NCBI GenBank assembly: GCA_023055355.1
Contig: JALJCS010000012.1
Span: forward strand, 10,266,501-10,330,500
DNA from: Agelaius tricolor
Taxonomy: Eukaryota > Chordata > Aves > Passeriformes > Icteridae
Length of the DNA: 64,000 nt
Direction of reading: 5' to 3'
Shown: positions 37,732-50,500 of the stretch, in pieces
Layout of the letters: the number at the start of each line of letters is the position of its first letter
Position numbering within the stretch: the stretch's first letter is position 1
Position numbers and translations under genes: made by a program
The notes under the pieces: generated by a model
The model's input: only the letters and a program-made list of their open reading frames with translations
What the model was told of the DNA's origin: nothing
Database searches by the model: none

Positions 37732-39728
37732 ACTGTCAGTTTTCCATGGTTTCTGCACACAGCTTAAGCAGTTAAATTATTTGGCAAGTAATCAAAGTCT
37801 TACCCATGTTAATGTTTTCTTGTAACTATCTTATCTTATTTGGTAGTGAAACAAGAAATCTAATGGCAAATCCATCTTGATTTGTGAAGGTGAAAACTAA
37901 GAACATTGTCTTCTTGAGACTTACAAATCAGTGTTTAATATATACTCAATGTAATAAATATTTGGGCTGAATAATGTTTTATTTCTTAAGCTAAAGGTCT
38001 AATTTCTAAAGTTTAGTAGAACCAATTAATCAGGAAATGTATAGGAAGATGAATGGCCATGCTGAAGGTGAACACTGCCATTCAAAAAGAAATTTCTTAC
38101 ATGCACAGAGGTGTAAGATGCTCCTATATTGTTTATATATTCATAACATTACTCCCCTGCTTTTCCAAACGAAGTCTCTAGCTCTTTGTAGACACCAGTT
38201 ACAAGTGAAAAGCAGCAATGATTGCTTTGAAAGTATCACTCAGCATATGAAAACTGTCTGCTAGGTCTGCTCTTGAATGTTACAAGCTCTCAGGGCAGCA
38301 CCCACAGGAAATAGTACAAGGCTGGGAGTGAACAAGCTGCCCTAGAGTACCTGAGTGGAAAATATACTCTGGTAAAATGTTAACCTTCTTTATGGTGGCT
38401 TTATTTAGCACTGTTAGTTTTTTCCCCTTCTGATGACAAGTGAAAGATTTTATTTCAGTCTGAATCACACTCATATATATTTTGGGTTTCCTGGACAATA
38501 TTTGACTCTTTCACTTACCAACAGTTGCCTGATTGAAGGTTGATTTTATACTAAAATCCCTCAACTTTTCTGGGGGCACACCCCAAACATGAGTGGAAAT
38601 AGACTTTCATAAGTAAAATAATCTAGAATTATTATCTAGAATTCGCAAATTCATTTTAGCTATTCTACTATGTGCCAATAAAACATTGAATTAAACAAAT
38701 TCTGGAGTAATGCAAAAGATTTTGTGCCCACTTGTGCAAGCCAACCAGCAAGCCCCCAGCTAAACACTATTAGTTGTGCAAGAACAAATCCCATGTGTTT
38801 CAACAGGAAAAGAAGAACTTGGTTTTGTGTTCTTCACTGAAGAGAACCCACACCTACCATGAGTGAAGCCCAAAGCAAGAGTTTTTTATTCCTTGTTTTG
38901 TTGGGGTTTTGGTTTTCAGATGTTTAACTGAAGTAATGCATATTCAAAGACCCAGAAGTATGGCTGCGTGTTTCTATGTAAAATGCTTCCATGGCAAAAT
39001 AATGGCAAAGATCTGAAAACTAATTTAAAAAAAAAATCACTCAAGTGAATAAAGTAAAAAAGGCATCTTGCAACCACAATTTATACATTGCCAAATTGTC
39101 CCTGAGAAAGTGTGAAATCATTGAGGGGAGCTTAGAGCCTTCTGAGTTCACAAGTAGTTAACAGTGTGCAATGCAGTTCTGGGGCCAACTTTACCTTTGA
39201 AACTTTAACATACTGGCATTCATCACACCATTTATATATGTGAGACCAGAGCTCTTGATCCTGCCAAGGATAGAGAGCTCCAGTTGTAAGCAAGGTGCTG
39301 TAGTGACAGCAGACAAGTCCTATGGTTCATGCAAGAAGCAGGGCAGAGCTAAGACCACATTGATACCTGGCCTCTGAGCATGGGACAGGGGGAGGTACTG
39401 GAGTAGTTCCAAAAATATATTGTCACCTCCTTCCTGAAAAATCCTACTTCATGGCTGACTGACAAAGGGAAAAATTGTTGTTGATCAATGAATGTGAACT
39501 GTTCAGAGCCCATCTTGAGCTGATTTCTAGAATAAGCCTTTTTCTTACACGAGCATCTCCAACACCATAGTTCCACAGAGGTAGCCCAGGGCTGTGCAAC
39601 CACAGAGGCACTTTGTCTTGGGTGGAGAAGCAAAATCCAGCTTTGTTTTGTGCCACAACTCCTGTCAGCTCGTTATGCTCCCCTGGGGCAGGGCCTGGTC
39701 TGTGGTAACATCAAACAAGGCGAGACTG

Positions 39729-39743
39729 AAAAAAAAAAAAAAA
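39729..39743. repeat. A15 homopolymer
   Basis: Fifteen A residues follow CGAGACTG and precede TAAAGAG. No retroposed source sequence was recognised upstream. Confidence 0.8.
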
Positions 39744-40082
39744 TAAAGAGTAAGCTATATAGGAGAGCCACTCTTTCCCATCTGCAGCCCTGGGGTGCTC
39801 CACTAAAACCTTGTGCAAAGTTTTTAATGATACTGGTTTTTCTAATGGGCACAGTGAATTCTTCAAATGGTGTGCCTCATTGCTGTCACATACTCTTGTA
39901 ACAAAGCAAGCAACCACAATTACTAAGCACTCTGGCCAACAACAATCTGATATTAAAATAAGAATGCAAAATAGCTGGACTTTACAGAGCGTTTAGGTAT
40001 GTGCATAAATCCATGAGATTTGATTTTGCAAAGGTCTTGTCTTGTTCAGATGATGTTTTTGGCATGTGAATCTTGATTGTTG

Positions 40083-40150
40083 CATAAGGCCACAAGGGTC
40101 CACTCTGGCCATCTAGAGTAGCCTCTGACTATACAGCATGACACAACATC
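40083..40150 (-). mobile_element. Ancient CR1 LINE 3' UTR fragment, reversed
   Basis: On the plus strand the sequence reads ATAAGGCCACAAGGGTCCAC, then TGGCCATCTAGAGTAGCCTC, then CTGACTATACAGCATGACAC. This is the reverse complement of the CR1 3' end that contains GGCCTGTGTTATACAGGAGG and the TAGATGATC / GGTCCCTTCTGGCCTTA blocks. It is the same family as 29405-29772 in the opposite orientation. Only the last 70 or so bases are recognisable. Confidence 0.75.
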
Positions 40151-43100
40151 GCAGAAATCACTGCAACTGCTCTTGCCTGTGGTTGATGCTGCATGTTTAT
40201 TTTAGAGTAAAAGCTGGTGTGGAACTCTGGCCCTGCTGAAGTCTTTAGAAATAACATAACAGCCCCAGCCTTTAGAAAGGAAGAGCTTTTTCGGCTCTGT
40301 GTCATGTTAAGAAACACTATAAAAGTCAGACGTTGAGGGTTCTCAGTTCTTTGAAACTTTAATCTTCCAGTGTTATGTCTGGGATCTACGTGGTCATATC
40401 ATCTATGCAATGGTTCCTGCAATAATTTCCCTGTAGAATTTTTTTTTTTCCAGTAGAAAAAAATGGAGTTGTGCTTTGTATTTTTATAAGCTCAGGTTGG
40501 AGCCCTTGACTGTCAGATCCTTTTGCTGAGGACAAGGGTTTGGAAGCAACTGACCAAGCTGTCTTGCTATGCTTGGACCATCCACCTGGAAATTTGGGTG
40601 GCAAGGCATCGTGCAAGAGAGCTGTACATTTTCTTATGCTTTCTTACAACAATCAATAACTTCTGTGTGATACAAAACTCTATATACACGCAAAGCCAAG
40701 TATTTTATAACAATTGAACTATATACTTACATGGTGTATAACTACTTATTATAATTTCAAAAGCATGTTATCACATAGTTCATATGTGATTATATGACAC
40801 AGTTCATAGTACTGTGAGTCTCCTTGATCTGCTATTGTAGTTCTGTTAAAATATTTCAACTACAAGGTTGAAAATCATTCTTGTGGGGATCTTGTGTCTT
40901 GCAACAGCTGTCATATCACCCAGATCTTTTCTGTTTCACTGTTATTCTGCCTCACAGTGAACATGGAGAGTGTTTAAGGACTGGAAGTTGCAACCAATAT
41001 AAATTGTCTCTGGAAGACTGAGAAACAGTGATGCTCTGTTGGTAGAATTCTGACTTGTTACAGAACTTTCCCTAATAACCCTGGTTGATCATGTTGTGAT
41101 ATCAGCAACTTCTCACTTAACGTTATTAGAATTACATGGCTTAAATTACTATATATATATGCTGTAATCACCATTTTTCTTCCCAGAGTAAGATTAAAAT
41201 CTATCTTCAAGTCTTTAATGACAAACTCTGCTCATAATATATTTTCGATATCCTTTTTTCTTGCTTTTTCCGGCATCTGGCAGGAAATAGCTGTTCCACT
41301 TTTTAAAGTAATATCATTCTTAAATACTGGATTACTTTTTACAATCCAGTAAAAAAACTGCTTGCTTCACAATAATAGAAGACACCTTTATAGATATTAA
41401 GGATATAACTCTTGTTGAGACTAGCAACTGGCTTAATGTTTGTCAGAAGTAGAGCACTGGATCCTAGAAGAAATAAATAAGGAAAAACTGCCTTTAGATT
41501 TAAAAGTGAATCCTTAAAAAGGAAAGACATCTCGAAGCAACTGGAGATAAAGCAAAAATCTTCAGACTGTAATGCAGTAGACTTCAAAGCTGTATATGTG
41601 CACGTGTGCAGATTCAAATACATATGTGCATGTATGTTGATTTATGTATAAATTCACCTGATGTCAGTGGAAGTTGTCAACATGAGGTAGTATCTTCAAG
41701 AAATTTGTCATAGTACAAAAAAATCAGAATTTTTTAATGTTACTGAAGAATTTAATTGCTTTTCCTGGGCTCACTCATTCAGAGATATTTCTTACATTTA
41801 TTGGATTAGGCACACTAACAAAGATTTATTCTCAGTATGCAAGTGTCCTAGAACTATAGTATAGCCTAAAAAAACCCCACCAATTTTGACATAAAGAAAT
41901 TACTGTGAAAACACTCCTATCACATGTACAATCCAGAATAAATTATCCATTTGTCTGTACAATACCATCTCCTTTATTCAAAAAAAAAAGTGTGTGGTGT
42001 AATTTTTCAGTGTAAAATAGGCTTTTTAGTGATTTATTAGTATCTATGAATTTAAATGAACACTTTTAGAATACTGTTTTTCTAATAAAATCACAAGTAT
42101 AGCCCAGAAGAGGCCATTTGTCTGAACACAGATTATTGACTCTTCAAATGTGGGTGATGCACAGCAGAAAACAAAGTAAAACCAGACAGACCTTTCTGCT
42201 TTAGGGTAGTCATAATTCAGCTGGCTCTTACACAGTTCTAGTCTATCAAAAAATTAATAGATTAAAATTTACCTGGGCACTGAATTCCTAATTTACATTG
42301 GATTTCTAGCCATGGTGAGTTTGGCCCAAGGAGACAAAGACAAGCCCCATAGTTATCTCAGCCTAAAAAAAAACTGCAGAAAACCTACAGTCATGGCTAT
42401 AAGCTGGCAAGTCTTCCCCTAGGAATGTGTCTTTATCACTGGAATATAGCTGAAGCTGGCTACTGTGTTTATCTAAAATATATCTATAAGACAGTTTTTG
42501 AGAATGAAATTCTTCTTGATTTACCACAGAAAATCCCTGAGATGCAACTATGAGAATGGTTGAATGTAATGCATTGGGACTCCACAAGAATCAGAGAGGA
42601 GATAAAGGCAGGATCATTCAGCTTGTGCAATACCCTTCTCATCAAGATGTTCTATCAAATGACTTTCCTCTTATTTCTGCAGGTAAGATATTTGAGAGTC
42701 TGATGGTGTCATGGAAGGAATGGTGTTTGATCACTGCTCACTCTTGTTATCTCTGCTCACTTGTGCAGCCACTGGCATGCTCTATCTTCTGATGAAATAA
42801 AAACCACACAGAAAGCACCCCAAACCTTGAATGATTTTAATCCTGAATCTTGAGCTTAGACTCTCAAAAAAGCAACAAAATTGAGCTGCTCCAGGGGTTG
42901 CAGGACTAAACTCTGGTGTTCCACATTTGCCTTCTGTGTGAATGATCTTATCTGAGATGAAAAGATTTGTGAGCTGTTTTGCCACGTGGCCTTCACTGAG
43001 CACTGATACGGTCTTTCTCTGACACCCGTTTTCTTATTTTTACTGATTCATAGAAACTTGATGTCTTTGGGCTGTCTCTTAAAATTTTCCAGTAGGTAAA

Positions 43101-44442
43101 AAGTTACTGAGGTAGACTGATATGCTTTATACACAAAACAAGACTGCATAAAGTTCATTCCCCTTGGAAAACAAAATAAAAACCTGCAGTCATAGCAATC
43201 CCTCTAGAGCAAGGCCCAGGCTTGCTGTGGTCTAGTGGCAGTCTAATCACTTGATTTCAGTGGGATCCATGTTTGGTTGCAGAACTTTATACCTAGTTGG
43301 AACACTACTGTGCTTTGGAATTGATAGATGTGGGACACATTTAATAACATGACACAAGCTGGCTCATTGCTTAATTGATTTCTTATGTGAAATCAGTGGT
43401 TTTCCTTTTCTTATACCCACAAAGACAGTACTAAAGATGTGCTGTCAGGCCCTGATTTTTGTACTGCTGCCTCACAATGTGGACCACAATGCACAGCAGA
43501 AGTGAGAGCTGCTTGGAGTAAGGGGACATGTGTTTAGATGTATTTTGTGACTCTGTTCAGAACAAGTTTTTCACATATACAATGTTAAATATGAGTCTGT
43601 GTTGCATATTTACCTATACTATGGCTTGGAAATTAAAAATATTGGAAGCAGTAGCAGGAGACTTGATTTAGGTATCCTGAACAAAGGAAAACAGTGCAGT
43701 TTGAACCATTTGAGTTTAAGGGTGGGGGTCATAGATAAGATGTAGTGAAGGACCTCAGGCAGAGCTGCAGCTTCAGGAATAGTTGTGTGGAGCCCAGCAG
43801 GCTACTCTGCATAGGTAGCTGGCATCAGATGCTTGCAGACAGGCAAATAAACCAGGAACAACTCATGATTCATACTTTTGCATACAGAGGTCTCAAGATT
43901 ATATTTGCAGCTTTCCTCACTCCCTTTGCTCATAGCCAATTCAAGAGTAAAGGAAAGAACTTGCAACATAAAAGAGGAGTACAAAGGCAACATAGTGATA
44001 TATTATTTTCATTTAGAAATTATAGCCCTCCTTTATTCATACAAAAGGTAGGAACAAATAAAATTTACTATCTTTTGTTGTATTTGGAAAGGAAAAGAGT
44101 CTTTTCTCTTGAAATAGAATTGAAGTGAGAAGCAAGAGCCCTTCTCTATTTCTGAAATTTGAATACTGAAGCAGTCTGAATTCAAGAGTTTTAATAAGGG
44201 CTATTGATAGCTCACCTGTCTTTGCAGGCCATTTCCCTGTTTGAACTCTGAAAGTCTGTTGTGTTTCTCAGCCATAAGAACATAAATAGTGGCTCCTGGT
44301 CCTGCATTCACCTCAGCAAAAGTGGCTTCCCCCAAGACTGCACTATGGCAAGCTTGTTGCAGGGTCCCCTCATTCACTGGCTTTACACAGGGACTTGCAG
44401 AAGACGTTCTGTAGTTAATTTTAGTGAAAATAAAAGCAGTTC
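40151..44442. other. Non-coding tract
   Basis: AT-rich, with no recognised gene or repeat apart from short A/T runs. It contains the fused acceptor/donor at 42664-42690. The 127-codon frame at 43745-44128 has no similarity that I recognise and no splice context. Confidence 0.55.
42664..42690 (+). promoter_or_regulatory. Candidate recursive splice site (acceptor fused to donor)
   Basis: TTTCCTCTTATTTCTGCAG (42664-42682) is immediately followed by GTAAGATA (42683-42690). This is a good polypyrimidine tract and CAG acceptor abutting a near-consensus donor, with a zero-length exon between. That is the form of ratchet points in very long introns. It matters only if a plus-strand transcription unit crosses this position, which the window does not show. 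Confidence 0.35.
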
Positions 44443-44485
44443 CTCCTGGACGTAGCTGCTGACTATCAGCAGCTACGTCCAGGAG
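44443..44485. repeat. Perfect 20-bp inverted repeat, 3-base loop
   Basis: Left arm CTCCTGGACGTAGCTGCTGA minus its second base position reads C-TCCTGGACGTAGCTGCTGA across 44443-44462; the loop is CTA (44463-44465); the right arm TCAGCAGCTACGTCCAGGAG covers 44466-44485. All 20 pairs match, including an ACGT that keeps its CpG. Chance occurrence at this length is negligible, so this is a recent event. The last base of the right arm starts an 18-bp direct duplication. Confidence 0.9.
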
Positions 44486-44528
44486 AAATTATGGTAGTGC
44501 TTATTATGTAGAAATTATGGTAGTGCTT
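44485..44528. repeat. Exact 18-bp direct repeat, 8-base spacer
   Basis: GAAATTATGGTAGTGCTT at 44485-44502 recurs exactly at 44511-44528, separated by ATTATGTA. It directly adjoins the 20-bp inverted repeat, which suggests that one replication or repair event made both. Confidence 0.9.
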
Positions 44529-47500
44529 TACTTGAGTTATGCGTGCAAGAAATCCCATGTACACTTGGCCTGTTTGTCCCAAATGGAGAGAAAGAGAATG
44601 GATGGCCTCTGGTTTACAGCACTTTTACCGGAGTCCTGTACTTTAACTCAGCCTTGTGTGAAGCTTTGGTCAGCCTTTGGTCAGCCTTCTGCTCTAGCAA
44701 TTCCCTGAAAACATCTATACTGCAGGATATCTTCCTGTGGTGAGGCTGAGTAAGTGTCTTTGGCAAAAGCAGTCAGGTCTGAGAACTAAGCACAGATCCA
44801 TGAAGGGAGCCAGAGGGGGGTGCATGTGTCCCAGAGCAAACAGATAAGCTTGATATTTTGATGTCTGCAGGGCTACTGATAATTAAACAGAAAATGCATC
44901 TTGCCAAAGCAGCATCAACACACTGGAGACACAGAAATATCAAGGCAGCTTAGCACAGGGTTAGTAAAGGTCTTGTGGCAGCAGAGCAGCTAGGGCCATA
45001 TGAACTCCACAGGGAGCAGGCTTCCTGCAAAATGGATTAATGTCTGCTCTAAGGAGGGCTGCTTAGTGTAGCCTGAGGTACTAAATCACTTTGAAAACCA
45101 GTCTGATGTACGCACCAGCTACCTTAATGTAAGCTAACCATGGTTAAAGTGGTACAACTACCCAATGTAGACATGGCCTAAAGCAGTGCAATAAAATTCC
45201 CTTCTTTTCCAAGCCATTTGGGGTTGTGTTGGCAGGTAATATAATCCTGGAGGTGGAAAAATTACTGTATTACCAACTGAAATTGGGAGGGGAAAGTCAG
45301 TTAACAATATTGCTAGCACTGTTATTGCAGAATCAGCAATTACCATACAATTCTCTCTGGTTCTGAAAAAAAATTAAAGTGAGAACACGTATCCTAAATC
45401 TTGGGAATATGTCATCCCTAAGAGCAAAGAATTTCTTATTGTTAGCATGCGAGATATTTTTTGCATAATTTATTTTGCAATGGGTTATTCAGACCTCTGA
45501 AGTGAAGCCTGTGTCCCTTGTTTCTCACTATATACCTTATTTTTCAACATGTTTCTGTGCTAGGAATCTACATTTGGGAGAAAAAACTTAATATACTTCC
45601 CTATATATTTATAGGTTCATAAGGATTTGAAGTGGAAGTTTAATAACTTATTTCATTTTATGGTATCAGTTTCATGATGCTTTCTGCAGGATTGTATTTT
45701 TAATTGCTTGTGCAGTTCCCTGATGGGTTGGATGTCAGGGTTGCTTGTCATTATAATAAATCAATTAAATGATTGCTATTAATGATTATATAATGTAAGG
45801 GGGAAAAGGTATTTCTAGTCCTGGGGCATATGTGTCTAGGGATGGAGAGATTGCTGGTGTGGTTGCTGAAGACTCCCTCCTTTGCCAAGATGGTGTCAAT
45901 ATATTCTCTCTATCTTCAAACAGTAAAAGGGAGTAATAGGTTTTGGCAACATTACAGAGTGTATGGGATGTTTGCTCAGCTCCATAATAGCATGAAGATA
46001 CTTGTGAATATCATAAAAAATAAGAATTTGGCCTAGGAAAAAGTAATTCATGTCCTGCCAAAGTGTGATTTGCCATTGTGAAGCAAACATTGAGTGTTTT
46101 TTTCTTATTTTCACACTTCAAACTTAAAATTAGGATACTATGGTTCATGTGAGTGTAACAACCATGTTCTGCCTGTATGATGTTCTGTATTTATAACAGA
46201 CTCCAATGTTTATCTATTATTTTTCATTTCATAGTTCAGTTATAACTGAACTAAAGCCTACACACCAGCAAGTCCAGCAGAGTACCTGCGCTGAGGTGGT
46301 CCTAGAAGCACAGATAGCTCATTGTATTGAGCTATCCATGCCAAAAAGGTTTGATGTCTCTGTGGAAATGGAGCCAGAGAACAGTCTCTATTATTTTCTT
46401 ATGAAAAATATTGATATTGAGCTTGAAGCATCTAAATCCCACTATTTTTCTTTAGAGATGTGAAAGCCTGGCTCAGTGAACTCTCAACAAAGTAAGGGCT
46501 GTTTGGGTAATACTGCTGGTCATTTAAGTATAATTTTCTTAATAGTGGGCTTTGCAGTAGACCAAGAAAAAAGGAGGAAAGGAGGAGAAGAGAAGCACAG
46601 TCACCTGAAAAAAAGTGGTGTGTGCCAACTGCCTGTCATTCCTGTGAAGTTAAAGGGTATGCTGAAGTGAGAAATAAGGGCACATTTTGGTTTAGCTATG
46701 CAGTGGGAAATTATGAGCTGCTCTGTATTTGTGACCGGTCCTATATCAGTCAGGAAAAACTTCACTGAGTAAACCTAAGGAAACTATCTTTCATTTAATT
46801 TTATATGAATATTCTACAAGAAATGGCTCTAAAATAAGGAAGAAACAACTGAGCTGATGGCTGCCTGCCAGTTGCACCATCCCTCTATTGATCCATCACT
46901 GCAAGACTTTGTGATCACATAAGCTCATCTGCTATTAACATTTCTATCCTGAGGTGTTTTGTATTAAGTGGTTTCCATAATAACAAAACAGTAATTGAAA
47001 TGATTTCTTAAGAGTCTAGATTAAAAAGAAAACAACACTGATAATTACAGTATTTGAGGTTAATTACTTGGGGCTTGCTTCCTTTCAAATGGTGTACATT
47101 TTGTGATCTCTATGTGCATAAAAGGTGCATCTTGTGAACTTAACAAAGCAAAGCTCCTTCCTTCTGATTTATATTTTCAATTCACTGTCAGACTGCATAG
47201 AAAAAATTCTGCTAGGTTAGAACAGAGCCAGAAGAGAATGACGGAAACAAATTAACAAGCAACCAAAAGCAAGAGGACAAAAATCCTGTCAGGTTCACAG
47301 ATCTGATAGAGAGTGAGTATGAATGAACCTTAATTCCTTATATGCTTTTTGACTCTGCATTGAGCTTGATGTTATAATACATCCTGATGTACTAAAGACA
47401 GTAGAGTGTATACAATATGGGAAACATCCTCCTCTGTAATAGTTAAAGGGAGAGGTTGGGTTAAGCTGCCTTTGATCCTTCCATCAGATCTTTTGGATAG

Positions 47501-50500
47501 TAGTGATCTTCTTTGGTTTAGATTTCTTCAAACAAGGGTTGCTCTTAGTATGAATGCTGAGATAGGAGCAGTCTGGTAGAAGTTGGAGGCAGTTGGTTGT
47601 GCTGCAGTGTAACATTAATTACAGCTGTGGGAGAAATAAGGTTAAGTGGAAAATATAAACCAAGTCATGGATATGCTTCATTTTGTATCCTGTAAGTTGT
47701 ATGCAGTTTGCATTACAAAATTCAGTAGGTGTATGTAGCTTTACTTGTGATCATGGCCTTATCTCTGTTCTAAAGCTTAGCTCTGGTACAGCTTTCTTAT
47801 ACATTTAGTTGTGTGTTCCAATAAAGTGGATGAGCAAGCTCATCAGGCAGTATTAATAGATTCTGCTCTTGGAGTTCATTATCAGCATGGCATTGACTCT
47901 GACTCCTCAGGGCTCTCTTGTCTGTTTTTACATTCCCTTTTGTATTTGCACATTCAGACTATCTAGATTTAGTAATTCACTGATGTATTAATTCTGCAGG
48001 TAGCTTTTGAACTCTTTGTAAGTAAGACTGTCCAGCAGGAAGAAGCAAAACTGAAGTCAGAGGCAGATTTCCATGTGGAGATCATCTGCACTATCCTGGC
48101 AGGCTGCAGCTTTCTGTTCACATCAGGTATTCTCTATAGCAAATGACATTCTATTCAGGAGAGGCATCCCTAGCCTTTTAACCAGTCAGAGTAACTTAAG
48201 CACCCTTGCATCTGCAGTGCTAGGGCAACAGGTAACAGCAGGCTGTGTCCTGGTACCTGGCCAGTTATGTCAAAAGAGAAAGCACCAAACTCCTGTGATT
48301 TGTGTGCCTAGCCTGGCCCTCAAGCACTTCCCTGTTACCCAGGGGAAGATTGAACCGGCTGGGCTGCAAAATCCTGGACCTGCTATGCTTACTAAAGAGC
48401 TTCACCCCAGGAGAGTGTTGTGTCTAGCTGGGTGATATATGGGAACATCAGGGTTTTACTGCCTGATGTATTCACAGGAGCTGGAAAGGTTATGACTTGC
48501 AGCCAATGAAATGATATGATCCTATTCTTAGTTTTATGTAGGTGATCAAATTTTAAAATAGGTACATTCAGGCAAGGGACTACAGCAACTAAATGCCTTC
48601 TTGCTTGACAAATGTGTGTGGCTTTGAAACAGAATCTCTGAATTTTGATGATAAAGTGTGCTTTCTGTTCAGTTTTAATTCTTGCTTCTGACAGCCAACT
48701 AACAGGAAAACTAAGCTTTTTTCCAGTCATCTAAGGGTGTTCTATTTGAAGTACAGGTGAAAAATTGTTTTCTTTGGTTTACTGGGAGCTGTACATGAAC
48801 AGTTACTATCGCAAGTCCTCTTTGCTAATGAACAGCAAAAGGGCAGATTAAGCAATTTTCAGAGTTGTTGAGCTGAAATGGGAAGCAAAGAAGATGGGAA
48901 CTTGTTTCCCTGCAGATCAAGAATTTGCATATGGAAGTGAAATGGACCAGAACCACTGAATCCATATCATCAGGATTTGAGTCTGCTTCACAGCTGCAGG
49001 GATGGATAGAGCTGTGGGTGATCTAACTCCAGCTACACTTACATAGGCATACATTAACAGTTCATCCCCTGAAGTCAATAGGCTTTAACATAACACATTC
49101 AAATCACTGCTGAAGAGATAAACTCCGGCCCTATGGGTTCTATACACCCCTAGAGGGACTGGCTGAGTCCATTTTTGTATGAACTTTGACCTCATATAGC
49201 CCCACTGCCTTCATTAGGACCCCACAAATGTAATTCAGCAAAAAGCCATGTTTCCTGAAGTCCACTCAAGTTTCTGGGTGAGGTGGATAGGCACATGCTC
49301 TAATCCCTTTTTTAAAAATTGCATTTAACTCATCATGAAAACAGAAGACTTTGCTTTTTCCCACTAGTATTTATTATTTTCTGATCCTTTTATGCAAGAA
49401 TTAGAGTTTGTCTTGGTGTCACTCCTTAAAGAGCTTCCTTCCCCACACTGGCATGCACATTTTGCATCTTTCAAAAATAACCAGATCTAGCAGAACAACT
49501 GAAGGAGTTATTAATTTTTTTTACACTAAAATTACTACATTTGTCGATTTTTCAGAGTATTTCATGCTCCCTTAAGAGATGAAAACTAGATCACCTCAGT
49601 TCTAATGATGATCAAATATATTTGCTCTTCTGTGATCATAGAGCCAACAAAACAGTTCAGATAAATATTTATCAGACTGTTGTCATTAGAGTGATATTTT
49701 GAGTGATTCTCATCCACAAAAATGTGCTAATTCATAAGGCAGAAATACTGTTCCATAGCTTTGTGTAAAAAGGCAGATACCTTTGCAAAGTTGCACCTGC
49801 TGCTTCCCTAACAAAGAGTGTGGGTGTTTAGTTTTGTTGGGGTTTTTTTACCCCTCTAACTCATGGACAAAATAAGGCAGACCAGGGCTTCAGAGGATCT
49901 GATTGTATTTTCCTGCAGCACATCTGTGGTATGCAGTTTCTCTAAGGAGCAATTTTACTCACATCTTGCTGTGTGGTGCTCACACCTTTGCAAGGTGGTA
50001 CCATCCACTGGGACTTTCTGCCTTGTTAATGGTAGGGAGCCCTTAGACTGCTGGAAGACACCAGAAATTTCAGCAGTCCCTTGTGCAGGGCTGACTTCCT
50101 CTCAGCTTGCACATTAAGCCTATTTGCCTAAGATGACTGGATTTCACGTTTGAAAAATACAACCACAAAATTTCTGGTGACTGCTCCCTGCAGCTTCCCA
50201 GGGGTTTTGGGCACTGGCAGAAATCCAATGATAGATAAGATTGTTATGACTGGTTTAGAGAACTGATATATTGCAGGACTCTCAGAATTGCATGTTTTGG
50301 CTATATGAGAATAGGTGCATATTTTCCAGTTACATATTTCATTTTTGAAACATTTCCATCATATTTGCAGTCCCATAAAATCAAAAGTTTGGAGACAGAA
50401 AGAAATGCTGCATTTTGTTTTTTTCAACTCTAAGCTGTGCACAGTCTGTATCTGTAGTCCTGGTTCAGTTACCTAGGAAACAGCTGTAGGATGGAATTTA

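Larger units (their letters stand above)
29773..40082. other. Non-coding AT-rich tract
   Basis: About 10 kb without a recognised gene. It includes a small GC-richer patch at 31100-31420 with overlapping CAAAGTTCAG/GTTCAGGG words, local duplications at 33115 and 37678, a short hairpin at 33928 and a potential microexon at 33834. Open frames up to 108 codons (33784-34110 minus, 35459-35764 plus) show no family signature. A run of 15 A at 39729-39743 is followed by TAAAG. Confidence 0.55.

Noticed and set aside
43745..44128. 127-codon plus-strand frame
   Set aside because: No splice context, no recognised domain, and composition like its flanks.
48073..48435. 120-codon plus-strand frame
   Set aside because: No Kozak context or family signature; a mildly GC-rich patch explains the lack of stops.
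49010..49260. Segment with AACTCCGGCCCTATGG and GAAGTCAATAGG, considered as an old reptilian repeat
   Set aside because: Matching words are too short and scattered to support a family or boundaries.
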